Source: Entomomonas sp945283395 (GTDB lineage: Bacteria > Pseudomonadota > Gammaproteobacteria > Pseudomonadales > Pseudomonadaceae). From it: DNA of 64,000 bases. The position numbers were made by a program, and so were the translations under genes. The DNA is taken from NCBI GenBank assembly GCA_946480835.1, contig CAMLLC010000005.1, positions 93,936 to 157,935 on the forward strand. The letters run 5' to 3'. The notes under the pieces were generated by a model that saw nothing but the letters and a program-made list of their open reading frames with translations, had not been told where the DNA came from and ran no database searches. Numbering within the stretch: the stretch's first letter is position 1; each line of letters opens with the position of its first letter. Of this stretch, positions 28,642-38,615 are shown piece by piece.

Positions 28642-30363
28642 ATGAAAAATAAAAGAGTTGCCCAGATAATAGTAGAAACTTTACAAGAGGCCGGGGTAAA
28701 ACACTGCTATGGTATTGTAGGAGACACGTTAAACTATGTCACGGACGCTATTCATACTAGCAATATTGAATGGATACATGTGCGTCACGAAGAGGTCGCT
28801 GCTTTTGCTGCGGGAGCAGAAGCCTATATTACTGATAGATTAACCGCATGTGCAGGATCTTGCGGACCAGGTAGTTTACACTTTATCAATGGGTTATTTG
28901 AAGCTCACCGCAATGGTGCTCCTGTTATCTTAATAGCTAGTCAATTAGCCACCCATACATTAGGCACAGATTTTCCACAAGAAGTTGATTTTAGAACTAT
29001 TTATAGAGCTTGCTCGGTATTTTGTGAGCAAATTAATGATCCTGCTGATGCAAAACGTATTACTACTATGGCCGCCCAAGCAGCACTAAATAAACATGGA
29101 GTGGCTGTTATTATATTACCAATTAATATAAGCCAAGCAGAAATTGCTGATAGTTCAGCCATTAAGACTTACTCACCAGCACCTTGTATTCGGCCTAATG
29201 ATGAAGAATTAGTTCAAATAGCCGAGTTAATAGCCAAAGGTAATCACATAGGTATTTATGCAGGTCTAGGTTGTAAAGATTGTCATGATGAATTAATAGC
29301 ATTAGCTAGCAAACTTAAAGCCCCCATCGCTCATACCTCTCGAGCAAAAGATTTTGTCGAGTATGACAACCCTTATAATATAGGTATGACGGGCATGTTA
29401 GGAATTGAATCTGGTTTTCATATGATTAAAAACTGCGATACTCTTCTTATATTAGGCGCTGACTTTGCTTGGCCTCAATTTTATCCTGATCAAGCTACTA
29501 TTATTCAGATAGATAAAGAAGCTAAACATTTAGGGAAAAGACACCCTATCAACTTTGGAGCGGTAGGGGATATAAAAACGACTTTACAAGCATTACAACC
29601 TCTACTTACAGGAAAACAAGAAGTTAGTTTTTTAAATGAATATCAAAAAATGTATCAAGTGGCCACAGCTAAACTAGATAAAAAAGCTAAAGCTACAAAA
29701 GAAGGATTTATAAGACCTCAATTCTTGCTACAGTTACTAGATCAATATGCTAATGATGATGCTATGTTTACTGCTGACGGTGGCTCTGCTATGGTATGGT
29801 TATTACGCCATATTACCACTAATGGCAAAAGACGCACTCTAACTAGTTTAAAACATGGTACTATGGCTAATGCTATGCCGCAAGCATTGGGTCTACAAAA
29901 AGCATTTCCTAACAAACAAATTATCGCTATCTCTGGTGATGGGGGGCTTACTATGTTGTTAGGTGATTTACTTACCGCAATTCAGGAAAAATTACCTATT
30001 AAAGTAGTGGTATTAAATAATGCCTCCCTTAACTTTGTTGAATTAGAGCAAAAAGTGGAAGGACTAGTTGATAATTATACTGATCTTAAAAACCCAGATT
30101 TTGCTAAATTAGCTGAAGTCATTGGTTTCTATGCTCGCAAGGTTACTCAAGGAGATGAATTAGAAGAAGCTATTAAAGAATTCTTATCTCAGTCTGGACC
30201 CGCTCTACTAGATGTTTATACTAGCCCTAATGAATTAGTAATGCCACCTAAAATAGAAATAGGACAAGTAATGGGTATGGCTCTATATGGAGCTAAAGCC
30301 ACCTTAGGCGGACGAGGCAAAGAAGTATTTGAGTTATTAGTAGATAATTTTATAAAAAAATAG
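28642..30363 (+). CDS. poxB: Pyruvate dehydrogenase (quinone), PoxB type
   Basis: PoxB is a peripheral membrane flavoenzyme that oxidises pyruvate to acetate and CO2 and reduces ubiquinone. The 573-residue protein has the three thiamine-enzyme domains, with catalytic Glu in HVRHEEVAAFAAGAEA near residue 50 and the thiamine motif GDGGLTMLLGDLLTA through VVLNNASLNF near 430–460. It has a strong ribosome site (AAAGGAAAA). Its divergent neighbour is the redox kinase regB. The C-terminal membrane-binding helix is short but present (LFELLVDNF-like). Acetolactate synthase is excluded by the YxGxxGD… and PoxB-type spacing. Confidence 0.9.
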   Translation: MKNKRVAQIIVETLQEAGVKHCYGIVGDTLNYVTDAIHTSNIEWIHVRHEEVAAFAAGAEAYITDRLTACAGSCGPGSLHFINGLFEAHRNGAPVILIASQLATHTLGTDFPQEVDFRTIYRACSVFCEQINDPADAKRITTMAAQAALNKHGVAVIILPINISQAEIADSSAIKTYSPAPCIRPNDEELVQIAELIAKGNHIGIYAGLGCKDCHDELIALASKLKAPIAHTSRAKDFVEYDNPYNIGMTGMLGIESGFHMIKNCDTLLILGADFAWPQFYPDQATIIQIDKEAKHLGKRHPINFGAVGDIKTTLQALQPLLTGKQEVSFLNEYQKMYQVATAKLDKKAKATKEGFIRPQFLLQLLDQYANDDAMFTADGGSAMVWLLRHITTNGKRRTLTSLKHGTMANAMPQALGLQKAFPNKQIIAISGDGGLTMLLGDLLTAIQEKLPIKVVVLNNASLNFVELEQKVEGLVDNYTDLKNPDFAKLAEVIGFYARKVTQGDELEEAIKEFLSQSGPALLDVYTSPNELVMPPKIEIGQVMGMALYGAKATLGGRGKEVFELLVDNFIKK

Positions 30364-30364
30364 C

Positions 30365-30922
30365 CTATATCTTTTTCTGCTTAAGGGCTAATGCTCTTAA
30401 GCAGTTATTATGCCCCATTAGCCAAGCGAAAGACACGCCGGCTACTATACCAGCAATATGACCCTCGAAAGATACTCTACTATGAGGCAATATTCCCCAA
30501 ATTAAACCCCCATAAACTATAAATACTAAAAAACCTATCAGAATATTTTTGATTGTTCTTTCAAACAATGCATTAGCCATAAGTAATGCCCATAAGCCAA
30601 AAATCCAACCACTTGCTCCTATATGGTAAGCAGTACGCCCAAACAACCAAACGAATAGCCCAGATAGTAATATAATGAAAATACTTGCTATTATAAAATA
30701 TCGTTCAGAACGTAAAAGGCAAAGCCATGCTAGCACTATAAAGGCTGATAAATTGCTAACTAAATGATTAATATCAACATGAATCCAGGTGGATATTATT
30801 ATCCCCCATAGCCCACTTAAATGCCTTGGTAATATCCCTAAATTATTTAATTGGCCGCCTAATGCTATATTGGCACCATGCACCAGCACCATGATAGCAG
30901 CTAATGCTAAAACTAATCGCAC
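30365..30922 (-). CDS. Rhomboid-family intramembrane serine protease
   Basis: The 185-residue protein has six membrane helices, the catalytic serine motif GASGWIFGLWALL near residue 105 and the catalytic His in SFEGHIAGIVAG near residue 155. HVDINHLVSNLSAF carries the HxxxN segment of helix 2. It starts with GTG directly after the stop codon of the giant AAA+ gene, whose last codons hold GAGG, so it is translationally coupled to that gene and belongs to the same island. Rhomboids cleave membrane-anchored substrates; an SPFH or YqiJ-like partner from this operon would be a natural candidate. Confidence 0.85.
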   Translation of the reverse strand: MRLVLALAAIMVLVHGANIALGGQLNNLGILPRHLSGLWGIIISTWIHVDINHLVSNLSAFIVLAWLCLLRSERYFIIASIFIILLSGLFVWLFGRTAYHIGASGWIFGLWALLMANALFERTIKNILIGFLVFIVYGGLIWGILPHSRVSFEGHIAGIVAGVSFAWLMGHNNCLRALALKQKKI

Positions 30923-33900
30923 CTAGTTTTTCTGATCCTCATGATAAATAGTTTTAGTAGTCTCCCCTGACTTAACTCTTGTTTCGATAGATTGCTTAGG
31001 ATGCATTCCTATATGCACGCCTAGTAATCTAAGCTCCTTGATAATATCTTGCATACGTTGATGATTACGCAAATCTATTTCCAGTTTCTTATCCATAGTT
31101 TTAAGCAATGGCATAAAGCTGTACTCTAAAGTTTCTGCTAAGGTAGTTAGTACTGCATCTAATCCTGGGACAGGTTGATTAACCACTTGCACATTAGTTT
31201 CCGGCTTATCTTGAAGTGCCTCACTGATATGAGTAAGGGGCTTAATAACCTCATCCCAAGGTGCTACTTCAGGTTTTCTATCTAATGCTTTAGCCATATG
31301 AGCTAACACCCCTATGGCTTCATCCCAAGGAGTAGACTCTGATTGCTGTTTAATAATTGTTATCATTTCTGCAAATCGCTCTAGCAAATGATTCCATGGA
31401 GCCTTATCAGGCTCTGGACGCGCCGCAATGTTTCGGACACCATCAGCTAAATCAACTAATTGAGCTACTACCCTATTTCCTACATTATCATCGCCTCCCA
31501 TAGCTTTATTACGCAGGAAGTCATCCTTAATTTGTTGCCAACGCTGTTGCTGCTGATCTGTCATATTCCCACGAATCTCAGCAAGTTTCAACAAATTCTC
31601 TTCCGCACCAGTCGTCAATAATTGTGCCTCGCCTTGGTAATGGTCTTCTAATAATTGGGCTAGTTCCTGTTGATTCATGACAGCCGTTATTTTTTCTGCC
31701 AACTTATTCATATTACGATAACTTCCCTGTAATTTAAAAGGTGGTTCTACTCGATATTTATCAGCTTGTGCAGCGCTAGCAATATATTGCAAGTTTATCT
31801 TATAAACCAAATCACGTACTCTAATAAGATGCTGTAAGGTGGCTATAATCTCATTGATCTCTGCACCACTATAATCATAGCTAAGTTCATTGCTAGAAAA
31901 AGGTTTATCTTCGGCTTTATCAATAAAACGATATAAATCTGCCATATCTCTGGTAGCTAGTGGTGCTAGTATCGGGTTAGAAGTTAAGCAATTTTCTAAA
32001 TAACTTAACTTAAAGACATCCTCCATTCCTCCTAATACATCACCTAAATTATAAATATCAGCACGATTAGCTAACATATCAGGAATTTTAAAGACTTCAC
32101 CAGATTCAGTATAAGGATTGCCAGCCATCACCACACAGAACTTCTTACCCCTCATATCATAAGTTTTTGTTTGACCATGCCAAATGCCTTCAATACGTCT
32201 AGTACCATCACAGAGCGAAATAAACTTCTGTAAGAATTCGGGATTGGTGTGTTGAATATCATCCACATACAGCATTACATTATTACCCATTTCAAGCGCT
32301 AAATTAAGCTTTTCAAGCTCTTGACGAGCTGTTGCATTAGGCGCTTGGGCCGGGTCTACAGACGTTACTCCATGACCAACAGCAGGGCCATTTATCTTCA
32401 TAAAGATCAACCCTAATCTATTAGCCACATACTCCATAAGTGTTGTTTTACCATAGCCAGGAGGTGAAATAAGCATCAACAAACCCATCAGATCGGTACG
32501 CTTATTTTCACCAACAGTACCCATTTGCTTAGCTAAATTATCCCCTATGATACCCAGATAAACATTATTGATTAACTTATTCCGGACAAATGAACTCAAA
32601 GGTTTAGGCTTGAACTCCTCTAGTCTAAGTTCATTCCGCTTTCTTTTAATCACATCCTGACATAACATTTGATATTTTTGATAGGCAGGAACAAAGACTT
32701 GGCATTGATAGGCAAAGCGCTGATAAAAATCATCTATGCCTAACACCATTTTGGTATTTTGAATACGAGGATGTTCACCCATCAAGCCATCTACTATAAA
32801 GCGTAAATCCATCTCGGTAAAATGCCATGTAACACTACTATCTAACAAGCTAAGTGCTACAGCTTCGGGGATATATGCTTGCAAATCAGCTAGATTCTCA
32901 TTAGTAGTTATCTGATCAAAATCTGCATTGCATAGTGCTGTAAACCAACTAGTTGCCAACTCCCAGCGGGCTAACGTTCTACCTTGTAAATTGGCTAAAG
33001 ATTGCTGGTAATTCAACCACATTTGTGAAGCTTCTAGACGATTTTGTAATGTCTCTAGCAATAGCTTTGCATAACGGCTAAAAGTAAACTCTACTCTCAC
33101 TCCATCAGCTAACACCGCCACTAAATAATCAGCCGCCATAGCTCGACTTTGTGCATCTACTGGCAGTGGATTTAACTCAAGATAACTATCCATAGCTTGC
33201 ACTATTTCTTCTTGTAAAATTTTTAATGCTTGTCTACTTCCTAATAACCTTAGCATATTCATACCAGCATGTGCACGCTCAGGCCATGTCTCTGCTTCAA
33301 TATTCTCTTTCCATCGCCCCCAAAATAAAGAAGCAAATCCTCTTGCTAAGGGTGGAAAGCGCAATAAGCCTACAGTACGATGAAGCGGTATAAGTTTAGC
33401 TAACAACAGCCCTGCATCATGGTCATGAATACCCCGCTCATAGCCTTCTTTATAACGAGGCGCCGCAAAATCTCTAATGGTTTTAGCTAACAATTCTGGT
33501 TCTTTGAGCTGGCTTTCTAAAAGCTCTATAGTTAAACCTTTGTTATTTTGTTCGGCGGCTTGTAAGATCAACCCTGCTAAATATTCACCTTTATATAGAA
33601 GGCTAGATTCAGCATCTGTGGTGTATTGCCAATACTCTTGAAGCTCGTCTAATTCAGTTTGACCTAAAGGTTCAAAATAATCGGTACCAGTCAAATGCGC
33701 ATACAGCTGATTGTCACGTGGCATAATAGTTAGATCAAGCTCTTGAGTATTCACGCTAAATCTATGACGAGGCCCTAACTTGATGACATTACCACCTGCC
33801 TCATAGATATCTGATTTATCTCTTAAAATACGAATGGCCTGATCTTTAGTAGCTTTTAAACGGGCATCTATATCATCCGCCCTGACGCTATCTTTTAACT

Positions 33901-36379
33901 CTCTTAATTTATCTGATAACTCATGGAGTTTTAAAGAAAGAGGATCGCCAGCAAAAAAAACGTTTAACTCTTCTTGGCTTGAAAAGCGTTCAGTGCGTCG
34001 CTTGATACTTTCTAGAATACGTAATGCCGCATCTTGAAGAGACTGAGCTTTACGTTGTCTGTCATCTAATAAAGACTGTTTATGGCTTTCAAAAGTTTCT
34101 AAAAGCTCTTCCCTTTTGGCTAAAATATCAGCTAAAAATTCTTCACTATCACTAAATTGACTTTCTAACTCCTCAAGCTGAACTAATAAACGTGATAATT
34201 GATCATCACAACGTTCAGGGTCAGTAGCTAAAGATAAAGCATTTGTAATAGACTGAGTAAATAAGGTAAATTGTGCCCCAAACTGCGCAATGGATTCACT
34301 ACTACGTAAACCTTTTCTGCTTTGTTCAGCCTTTGCTCTAACCTGATTTAATCGACCATAAATGGCTGAGATAGCCTCTACTATCGAGGTACGTTGATTA
34401 GCATCGTCTATCTTAAGAGAACTCATTAACTGCGATATAGTATCTAAATCTTCCCCTAACTTTTTCAATTCAAGCGTAGGTTCTTCAAGTTGCAAAACAG
34501 TTTTTGCAGTTTGCACAGCAGTATCTAAATTAGATAACTTCGTAGAAAAAGGAGCTAATGCTTCTGGACTAGATAAAAATACTCCAGTTGCTTCAGAGAG
34601 TTGCAACTGCGCTTTTTTTAGTTGCTCTTCCAATTTAGCAACCTGAAGCAAATCCATATATCTATAGTCATGTATGGTAAGTAGCTGACCTAAGTGTGAA
34701 CTGATAGCATGTAATGCAGTTACATATTCTTCAATAGTCTCCCAACTATCAGGCCTTAGTGAGGCAAGTAGCTTTTGCTGCTCATCAGTTGCTTTTTTCA
34801 GTGTCTCAGCAGATTTATGTCTTATGCTTTCGACCTTCTCATATTCATCTAATACTGCCTCACTGGTAGCGGCAATTTCTCTAATAAGATGTACTATCTC
34901 ACCACAATGTGGGTCTGTAAGCCAACTATAGCTATCTAACAGTTTACGAATATTTTCTCTTAGTAAATTATAGTGATTTACGGAAACAGACTTGGCATCT
35001 ATATCTCGGCCTATACTATAAAGATCTGAAATTCCCCTAACCAACTCAGCATTACCAATACGTCCCCAGAAGGTGTTACTAGATGGTTGACGAGCGATGT
35101 ATTCATCTGACATGTACGGAGTTTGCCATACTTGCATAGGGTGAACCCTAATAGGCTCATCCCCCTCATTAGCAAATATAACCATTCGACCATCATCAAA
35201 ACGTGCATAACCATGACCTTGAATAGGATTCTGCAATCGTCTTTCAATCATGTTATAGGTAAAAAGTACGCTACGTCCTTCACTAGGTTCATAGAAAATA
35301 TAGAGAACATCTTCACCATTTGGTGATTTAACCGAACGTTTAAATCTCATACCTTGCATATTGAGATCAAACTTTTTATGTTCTCCATTTTGCAGGCAAT
35401 AACCACCAGGAAAGATAATACCATGATCTTCTGGTAGTTGAACACAAGATTGACCTATGGCATCTATGCGTTCCACATGTTGTGTAATTGTATTATAAAC
35501 TAAGTAGCGCCAAGCTTCTTCTCGGTAAGGTAATATTTTTAACAATATCAGACTACCTAATTGAGCAAACTCAATAGAGGCATCATCCACCGATTGAGTT
35601 TTATCATTTACAGGTTCACTATAAATACCTAATCCAGTCGTTGTATTATTTTCTATTTTTACAGTAAGATCACCGCCTATGGTTTCTACAAACACAGTAT
35701 CTAGAATATTAATATGGGGATATTTACCATTAACCCTCATATCGCGGCTAGTTTTCTGCCACTCAAAATCATAAGGTGCTGGCAATGCTATATCTCGCTC
35801 GCCTCGGTTATCAATATAATTAATGTGCTTATGATCAGCAGATAACGACCAACGGAATACCCTAATATCCGTGATCTTTTCACCTATTTGAAAACTAGCT
35901 AGTAATTTGCCATTTTTAGTAGTGAGTTGAAGTAAACGCGCATCTTTATAGTAGGCATATAACTCTGTAAAATCTCGAATAAAATTACTATCTGCAAGAA
36001 AAGTATCAGCTAATGCTACTGGCTCAACATCGAAGCCATCCTCTATTACTACAAGCTTATAAAGGGAAAAAACATCTTCTACTTTAGTTTCTTTTTTGAG
36101 GCCTAAAAAAACATTATAGCCAAATAGTAACCACTCTCCTACTCGCACTATATCACGAGCAACACTATTATTCTCAGTACGAATTCGAATGCGCCCTATG
36201 ACTTCTAGATCGTTATGCTTAAACTCAGCTAATCTATGTTGATTGATGAGTTCCACAGAGTGTCGCAATTGATTACCTTGCTCTTGCAACCGCTTATTTA
36301 ACACTTCATAAGCGCCGCCTTCCGCAACGGCTTTATCTAATAGTTCCTGTTGTTGTGTAACTAATTGGGCGTCAGACAT
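30923..36379 (-). CDS. Giant AAA+ ATPase with coiled coils (DUF3686-type, annotated elsewhere as DNA repair ATPase)
   Basis: The 1818-residue protein has an N-terminal beta-rich domain (about 60–450, DUF3686-like) and coiled coils (about 470–870). A helical middle follows, then one AAA+ module with Walker A PPGYGKTT near residue 1305 and Walker B VMLYVDDIQH near 1370. A helical tail with the repeated PWDE motif closes it. There is no signal peptide or membrane helix. The name DNA repair ATPase used in databases has no support in the sequence. Its place between flotillin and rhomboid genes, downstream of pspA, suggests membrane maintenance. It follows flotillin by 105 bp with a hairpin in the gap. 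Confidence 0.8.
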   Translation of the reverse strand: MSDAQLVTQQQELLDKAVAEGGAYEVLNKRLQEQGNQLRHSVELINQHRLAEFKHNDLEVIGRIRIRTENNSVARDIVRVGEWLLFGYNVFLGLKKETKVEDVFSLYKLVVIEDGFDVEPVALADTFLADSNFIRDFTELYAYYKDARLLQLTTKNGKLLASFQIGEKITDIRVFRWSLSADHKHINYIDNRGERDIALPAPYDFEWQKTSRDMRVNGKYPHINILDTVFVETIGGDLTVKIENNTTTGLGIYSEPVNDKTQSVDDASIEFAQLGSLILLKILPYREEAWRYLVYNTITQHVERIDAIGQSCVQLPEDHGIIFPGGYCLQNGEHKKFDLNMQGMRFKRSVKSPNGEDVLYIFYEPSEGRSVLFTYNMIERRLQNPIQGHGYARFDDGRMVIFANEGDEPIRVHPMQVWQTPYMSDEYIARQPSSNTFWGRIGNAELVRGISDLYSIGRDIDAKSVSVNHYNLLRENIRKLLDSYSWLTDPHCGEIVHLIREIAATSEAVLDEYEKVESIRHKSAETLKKATDEQQKLLASLRPDSWETIEEYVTALHAISSHLGQLLTIHDYRYMDLLQVAKLEEQLKKAQLQLSEATGVFLSSPEALAPFSTKLSNLDTAVQTAKTVLQLEEPTLELKKLGEDLDTISQLMSSLKIDDANQRTSIVEAISAIYGRLNQVRAKAEQSRKGLRSSESIAQFGAQFTLFTQSITNALSLATDPERCDDQLSRLLVQLEELESQFSDSEEFLADILAKREELLETFESHKQSLLDDRQRKAQSLQDAALRILESIKRRTERFSSQEELNVFFAGDPLSLKLHELSDKLRELKDSVRADDIDARLKATKDQAIRILRDKSDIYEAGGNVIKLGPRHRFSVNTQELDLTIMPRDNQLYAHLTGTDYFEPLGQTELDELQEYWQYTTDAESSLLYKGEYLAGLILQAAEQNNKGLTIELLESQLKEPELLAKTIRDFAAPRYKEGYERGIHDHDAGLLLAKLIPLHRTVGLLRFPPLARGFASLFWGRWKENIEAETWPERAHAGMNMLRLLGSRQALKILQEEIVQAMDSYLELNPLPVDAQSRAMAADYLVAVLADGVRVEFTFSRYAKLLLETLQNRLEASQMWLNYQQSLANLQGRTLARWELATSWFTALCNADFDQITTNENLADLQAYIPEAVALSLLDSSVTWHFTEMDLRFIVDGLMGEHPRIQNTKMVLGIDDFYQRFAYQCQVFVPAYQKYQMLCQDVIKRKRNELRLEEFKPKPLSSFVRNKLINNVYLGIIGDNLAKQMGTVGENKRTDLMGLLMLISPPGYGKTTLMEYVANRLGLIFMKINGPAVGHGVTSVDPAQAPNATARQELEKLNLALEMGNNVMLYVDDIQHTNPEFLQKFISLCDGTRRIEGIWHGQTKTYDMRGKKFCVVMAGNPYTESGEVFKIPDMLANRADIYNLGDVLGGMEDVFKLSYLENCLTSNPILAPLATRDMADLYRFIDKAEDKPFSSNELSYDYSGAEINEIIATLQHLIRVRDLVYKINLQYIASAAQADKYRVEPPFKLQGSYRNMNKLAEKITAVMNQQELAQLLEDHYQGEAQLLTTGAEENLLKLAEIRGNMTDQQQQRWQQIKDDFLRNKAMGGDDNVGNRVVAQLVDLADGVRNIAARPEPDKAPWNHLLERFAEMITIIKQQSESTPWDEAIGVLAHMAKALDRKPEVAPWDEVIKPLTHISEALQDKPETNVQVVNQPVPGLDAVLTTLAETLEYSFMPLLKTMDKKLEIDLRNHQRMQDIIKELRLLGVHIGMHPKQSIETRVKSGETTKTIYHEDQKN

Positions 36380-36401
36380 TTAATACCCCATTTTAATTAA
36401 T

Positions 36402-36421
36402 AAGGCGACCTTAGCCGCCTT
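36402..36421 (-). other. Intercistronic hairpin between flotillin and the AAA+ gene
   Basis: AAGGCG and CGCCTT form a 6-bp GC-rich stem with an 8-nt loop, about 65 bases after the flotillin stop and 22 bases before the ATPase start. The T-run is on the plus strand, where no gene ends. On the sense strand it is therefore more likely a processing or attenuation hairpin than a terminator. Confidence 0.45.
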
Positions 36422-36484
36422 TTTTAACTGACAAATTAACCGAAAGGTTGCTATTTCTAACATTATCCTTGCATAGAGGAATAA

Positions 36485-38518
36485 TTAAGCATCCTTATGA
36501 GTATCTTTATTATTAGCTGCGACTTTTTGGCTGACTAAAGATACAATTTGCTGAATAGTATTTTGTGCAACCGAACTAGTATTAATAAAGCCGTCTAACG
36601 ATTTACCTACAGCAAGAGCTTTAGAGAACTTCTCAAAGAATTCACCTTCACCCCCCACCACATCAATCTTAGTTTTAGCCAGACCAGCTGCCAATAGTTC
36701 CGCTTGCTCTTTAGCAATTTCTTTATTAGCAGCTATAGCAGCTAAAGCTTGTTCTAACGATTTTTCTAGTTGAATACGGAACTCTTCATGACCACGTGCT
36801 GAATCAGACATAGCATTAAGTGCCGTAAATTTCTCAGCCAAACCTGTTGCTTCGGCTCTTAAGCGTTTCAATAATATATCAGCTTCAACCGTACCATCTT
36901 TTTCTTTGGCTATGGCTGTGGCCTCAATAACACGCGCTTGAGCAACACCTTGCTCCTCTTTCCCCTTGGCTTCAGACAGCATAAGCTCCATTTGAACTTT
37001 AGCATCAACCAAGCCTTGTTTTTCATTAGCTTCTGCTTGCGCCTCTATAACTCTGGCTTCTGCCAAGCCCTTCTCTTCAGTAATTTTAGCAGCCACTAAG
37101 CCTTCTTTTTCAGTTACCGCTGCTTGCATTTCTCGTACTCTAGCCTCTGCCAAGCCAGGTGCAGCCTGCTCTGCTTGAACACCTTCTGCCAGACGCTTTT
37201 TAGCCTCAGCCTGCTTTGCTGCAGCCTCTAATTCAGCTTGAGCTATGTTATTAATTTCTATTGATTTAAATTTGGATTTTTCAGCATCTGCCTCAGCTTG
37301 TTTAACTTGGCGTACCAAATCACGTTCAGCTTCACCTTGTGCCTCTAAGATACTCACTTGTTTAGCACGATCAGCTTCAGATATTTGACGAACCTCTTTG
37401 ATAGCTTCTTCTTCTTTCGCTACGGTCCGCTCAACAGCAACACGTTCACGAACAATATTAGCAATTTCTGTACGTTTTTGCTCAACATCTCGATCTTTCT
37501 CTATTGTTTGTAATGCAATCTCCCGTTCGCGTTTAACAATAGCCTCTTGCTGTGCTTGGGTTACTAACTCAGTTTGTTCAACTATTACTCTTTCTCTATT
37601 TTTTTGTGCTACTTCTACTTCCCTTAAACGATTTTCTTCACGTACTTGTAATTCTTGTTCAGTATCAATACGCGCCTGCTCAGCTTTTAACCGTTCTTCT
37701 TCCTGTACTTTTTTAGTTTCTGCTAATTCACGTGCTTGAGTCGTAGCAATTTCACGTTTTTGCCTATTTTCAGCATCAGCTCTTTGTCTTTCTAAAGCTA
37801 AAGTAGCTTCTTGTGTTTCAACATTTTTCTTAGTAATAGCTAGATCTTTATCTCTATCCAGTTCGTTAGTTTTAACAATTTCAGCAGAGGTTTTTTCCAC
37901 AATTTTGCGAATACCTTCTGCATCCATAATATTAGTATTTTTTAAATGTTCTATAGGGGTTTGATCTAGATAATCAATCGCTACATCTTCCAATGCATAA
38001 CCATTTAAATCATTACCTATTACTTTAACAATTTCGTCACGGAATCTTTGACGCTCTTGAAATAGGTGTTCAAAATCAAATTGCTTACCTACTGTTTTTA
38101 GTGATTCAGAGAATTTAGCATTAAATAATGCTCCTACTGCAGCATGATCTGAAGCGCGATCAGCACCAATAGACTTAGCTACCTTTAATACATCCTCTTG
38201 GGTCGCGTTTACTTTTAAGTAAAAGGCCACTGTAATGTCAGCTCTAATATTATCACGGCAAATCAAGCCATCTGATCCTCGACGATCCAATTCTAATGTA
38301 ATCAGCGAAATTTTCATAAATTCCTTTTTATAAATGACAGGCCACACTAGAGCTCCTGTAAAGGTAACTTTAGGTATGGCCGACAAGGTATTTACTATTA
38401 ATGCTGTTCCCTGCGGTACTTTCATATAGAAAGATTTTATTAGCAACATAGCGACAATAAGTAAACCTACAATTATTGCTGCTGCTATAAGAATAAAAAA
38501 TAAGACTGATGTGACCAT
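36485..38518 (-). CDS. Flotillin-family protein (YqiK-like)
   Basis: The 677-residue protein has an N-terminal membrane helix (about 7–30) and an SPFH domain (about 35–200, starting VPQGTALIVN). A very long Glu/Ala/Arg-rich coiled coil (about 205–560) with flotillin EA repeats and a helical tail follow. Flotillins scaffold ordered membrane microdomains; E. coli YqiK is the nearest known type. It lies in an island with pspA, a YqiJ/NfeD-like gene and a second SPFH protein, the usual partners of flotillins. Long reading frames antisense to the coiled coil are shadows of its biased codons. Confidence 0.9.
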   Translation of the reverse strand: MVTSVLFFILIAAAIIVGLLIVAMLLIKSFYMKVPQGTALIVNTLSAIPKVTFTGALVWPVIYKKEFMKISLITLELDRRGSDGLICRDNIRADITVAFYLKVNATQEDVLKVAKSIGADRASDHAAVGALFNAKFSESLKTVGKQFDFEHLFQERQRFRDEIVKVIGNDLNGYALEDVAIDYLDQTPIEHLKNTNIMDAEGIRKIVEKTSAEIVKTNELDRDKDLAITKKNVETQEATLALERQRADAENRQKREIATTQARELAETKKVQEEERLKAEQARIDTEQELQVREENRLREVEVAQKNRERVIVEQTELVTQAQQEAIVKREREIALQTIEKDRDVEQKRTEIANIVRERVAVERTVAKEEEAIKEVRQISEADRAKQVSILEAQGEAERDLVRQVKQAEADAEKSKFKSIEINNIAQAELEAAAKQAEAKKRLAEGVQAEQAAPGLAEARVREMQAAVTEKEGLVAAKITEEKGLAEARVIEAQAEANEKQGLVDAKVQMELMLSEAKGKEEQGVAQARVIEATAIAKEKDGTVEADILLKRLRAEATGLAEKFTALNAMSDSARGHEEFRIQLEKSLEQALAAIAANKEIAKEQAELLAAGLAKTKIDVVGGEGEFFEKFSKALAVGKSLDGFINTSSVAQNTIQQIVSLVSQKVAANNKDTHKDA

Positions 38519-38615
38519 TGATAACTCTCCAACTCCTAAAAATACCTAAATTACCCTATATTTTTTGTACATTACATTTAATACTGTTTATTACTTAACT
38601 ACTATCTTATTAAAT

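Noticed and set aside
36402..36427. Plus-strand terminator between flotillin and the AAA+ gene
   Set aside because: The T-run is on the plus strand, where no gene precedes it. It is kept only as an intercistronic hairpin.
37398..37739. Plus-strand open frame of 113 codons inside the flotillin gene
   Set aside because: It is antisense to the Glu/Ala/Arg-rich coiled coil, whose codon bias keeps the opposite strand open. Its Ser/Cys-rich product has no domain-like pattern.
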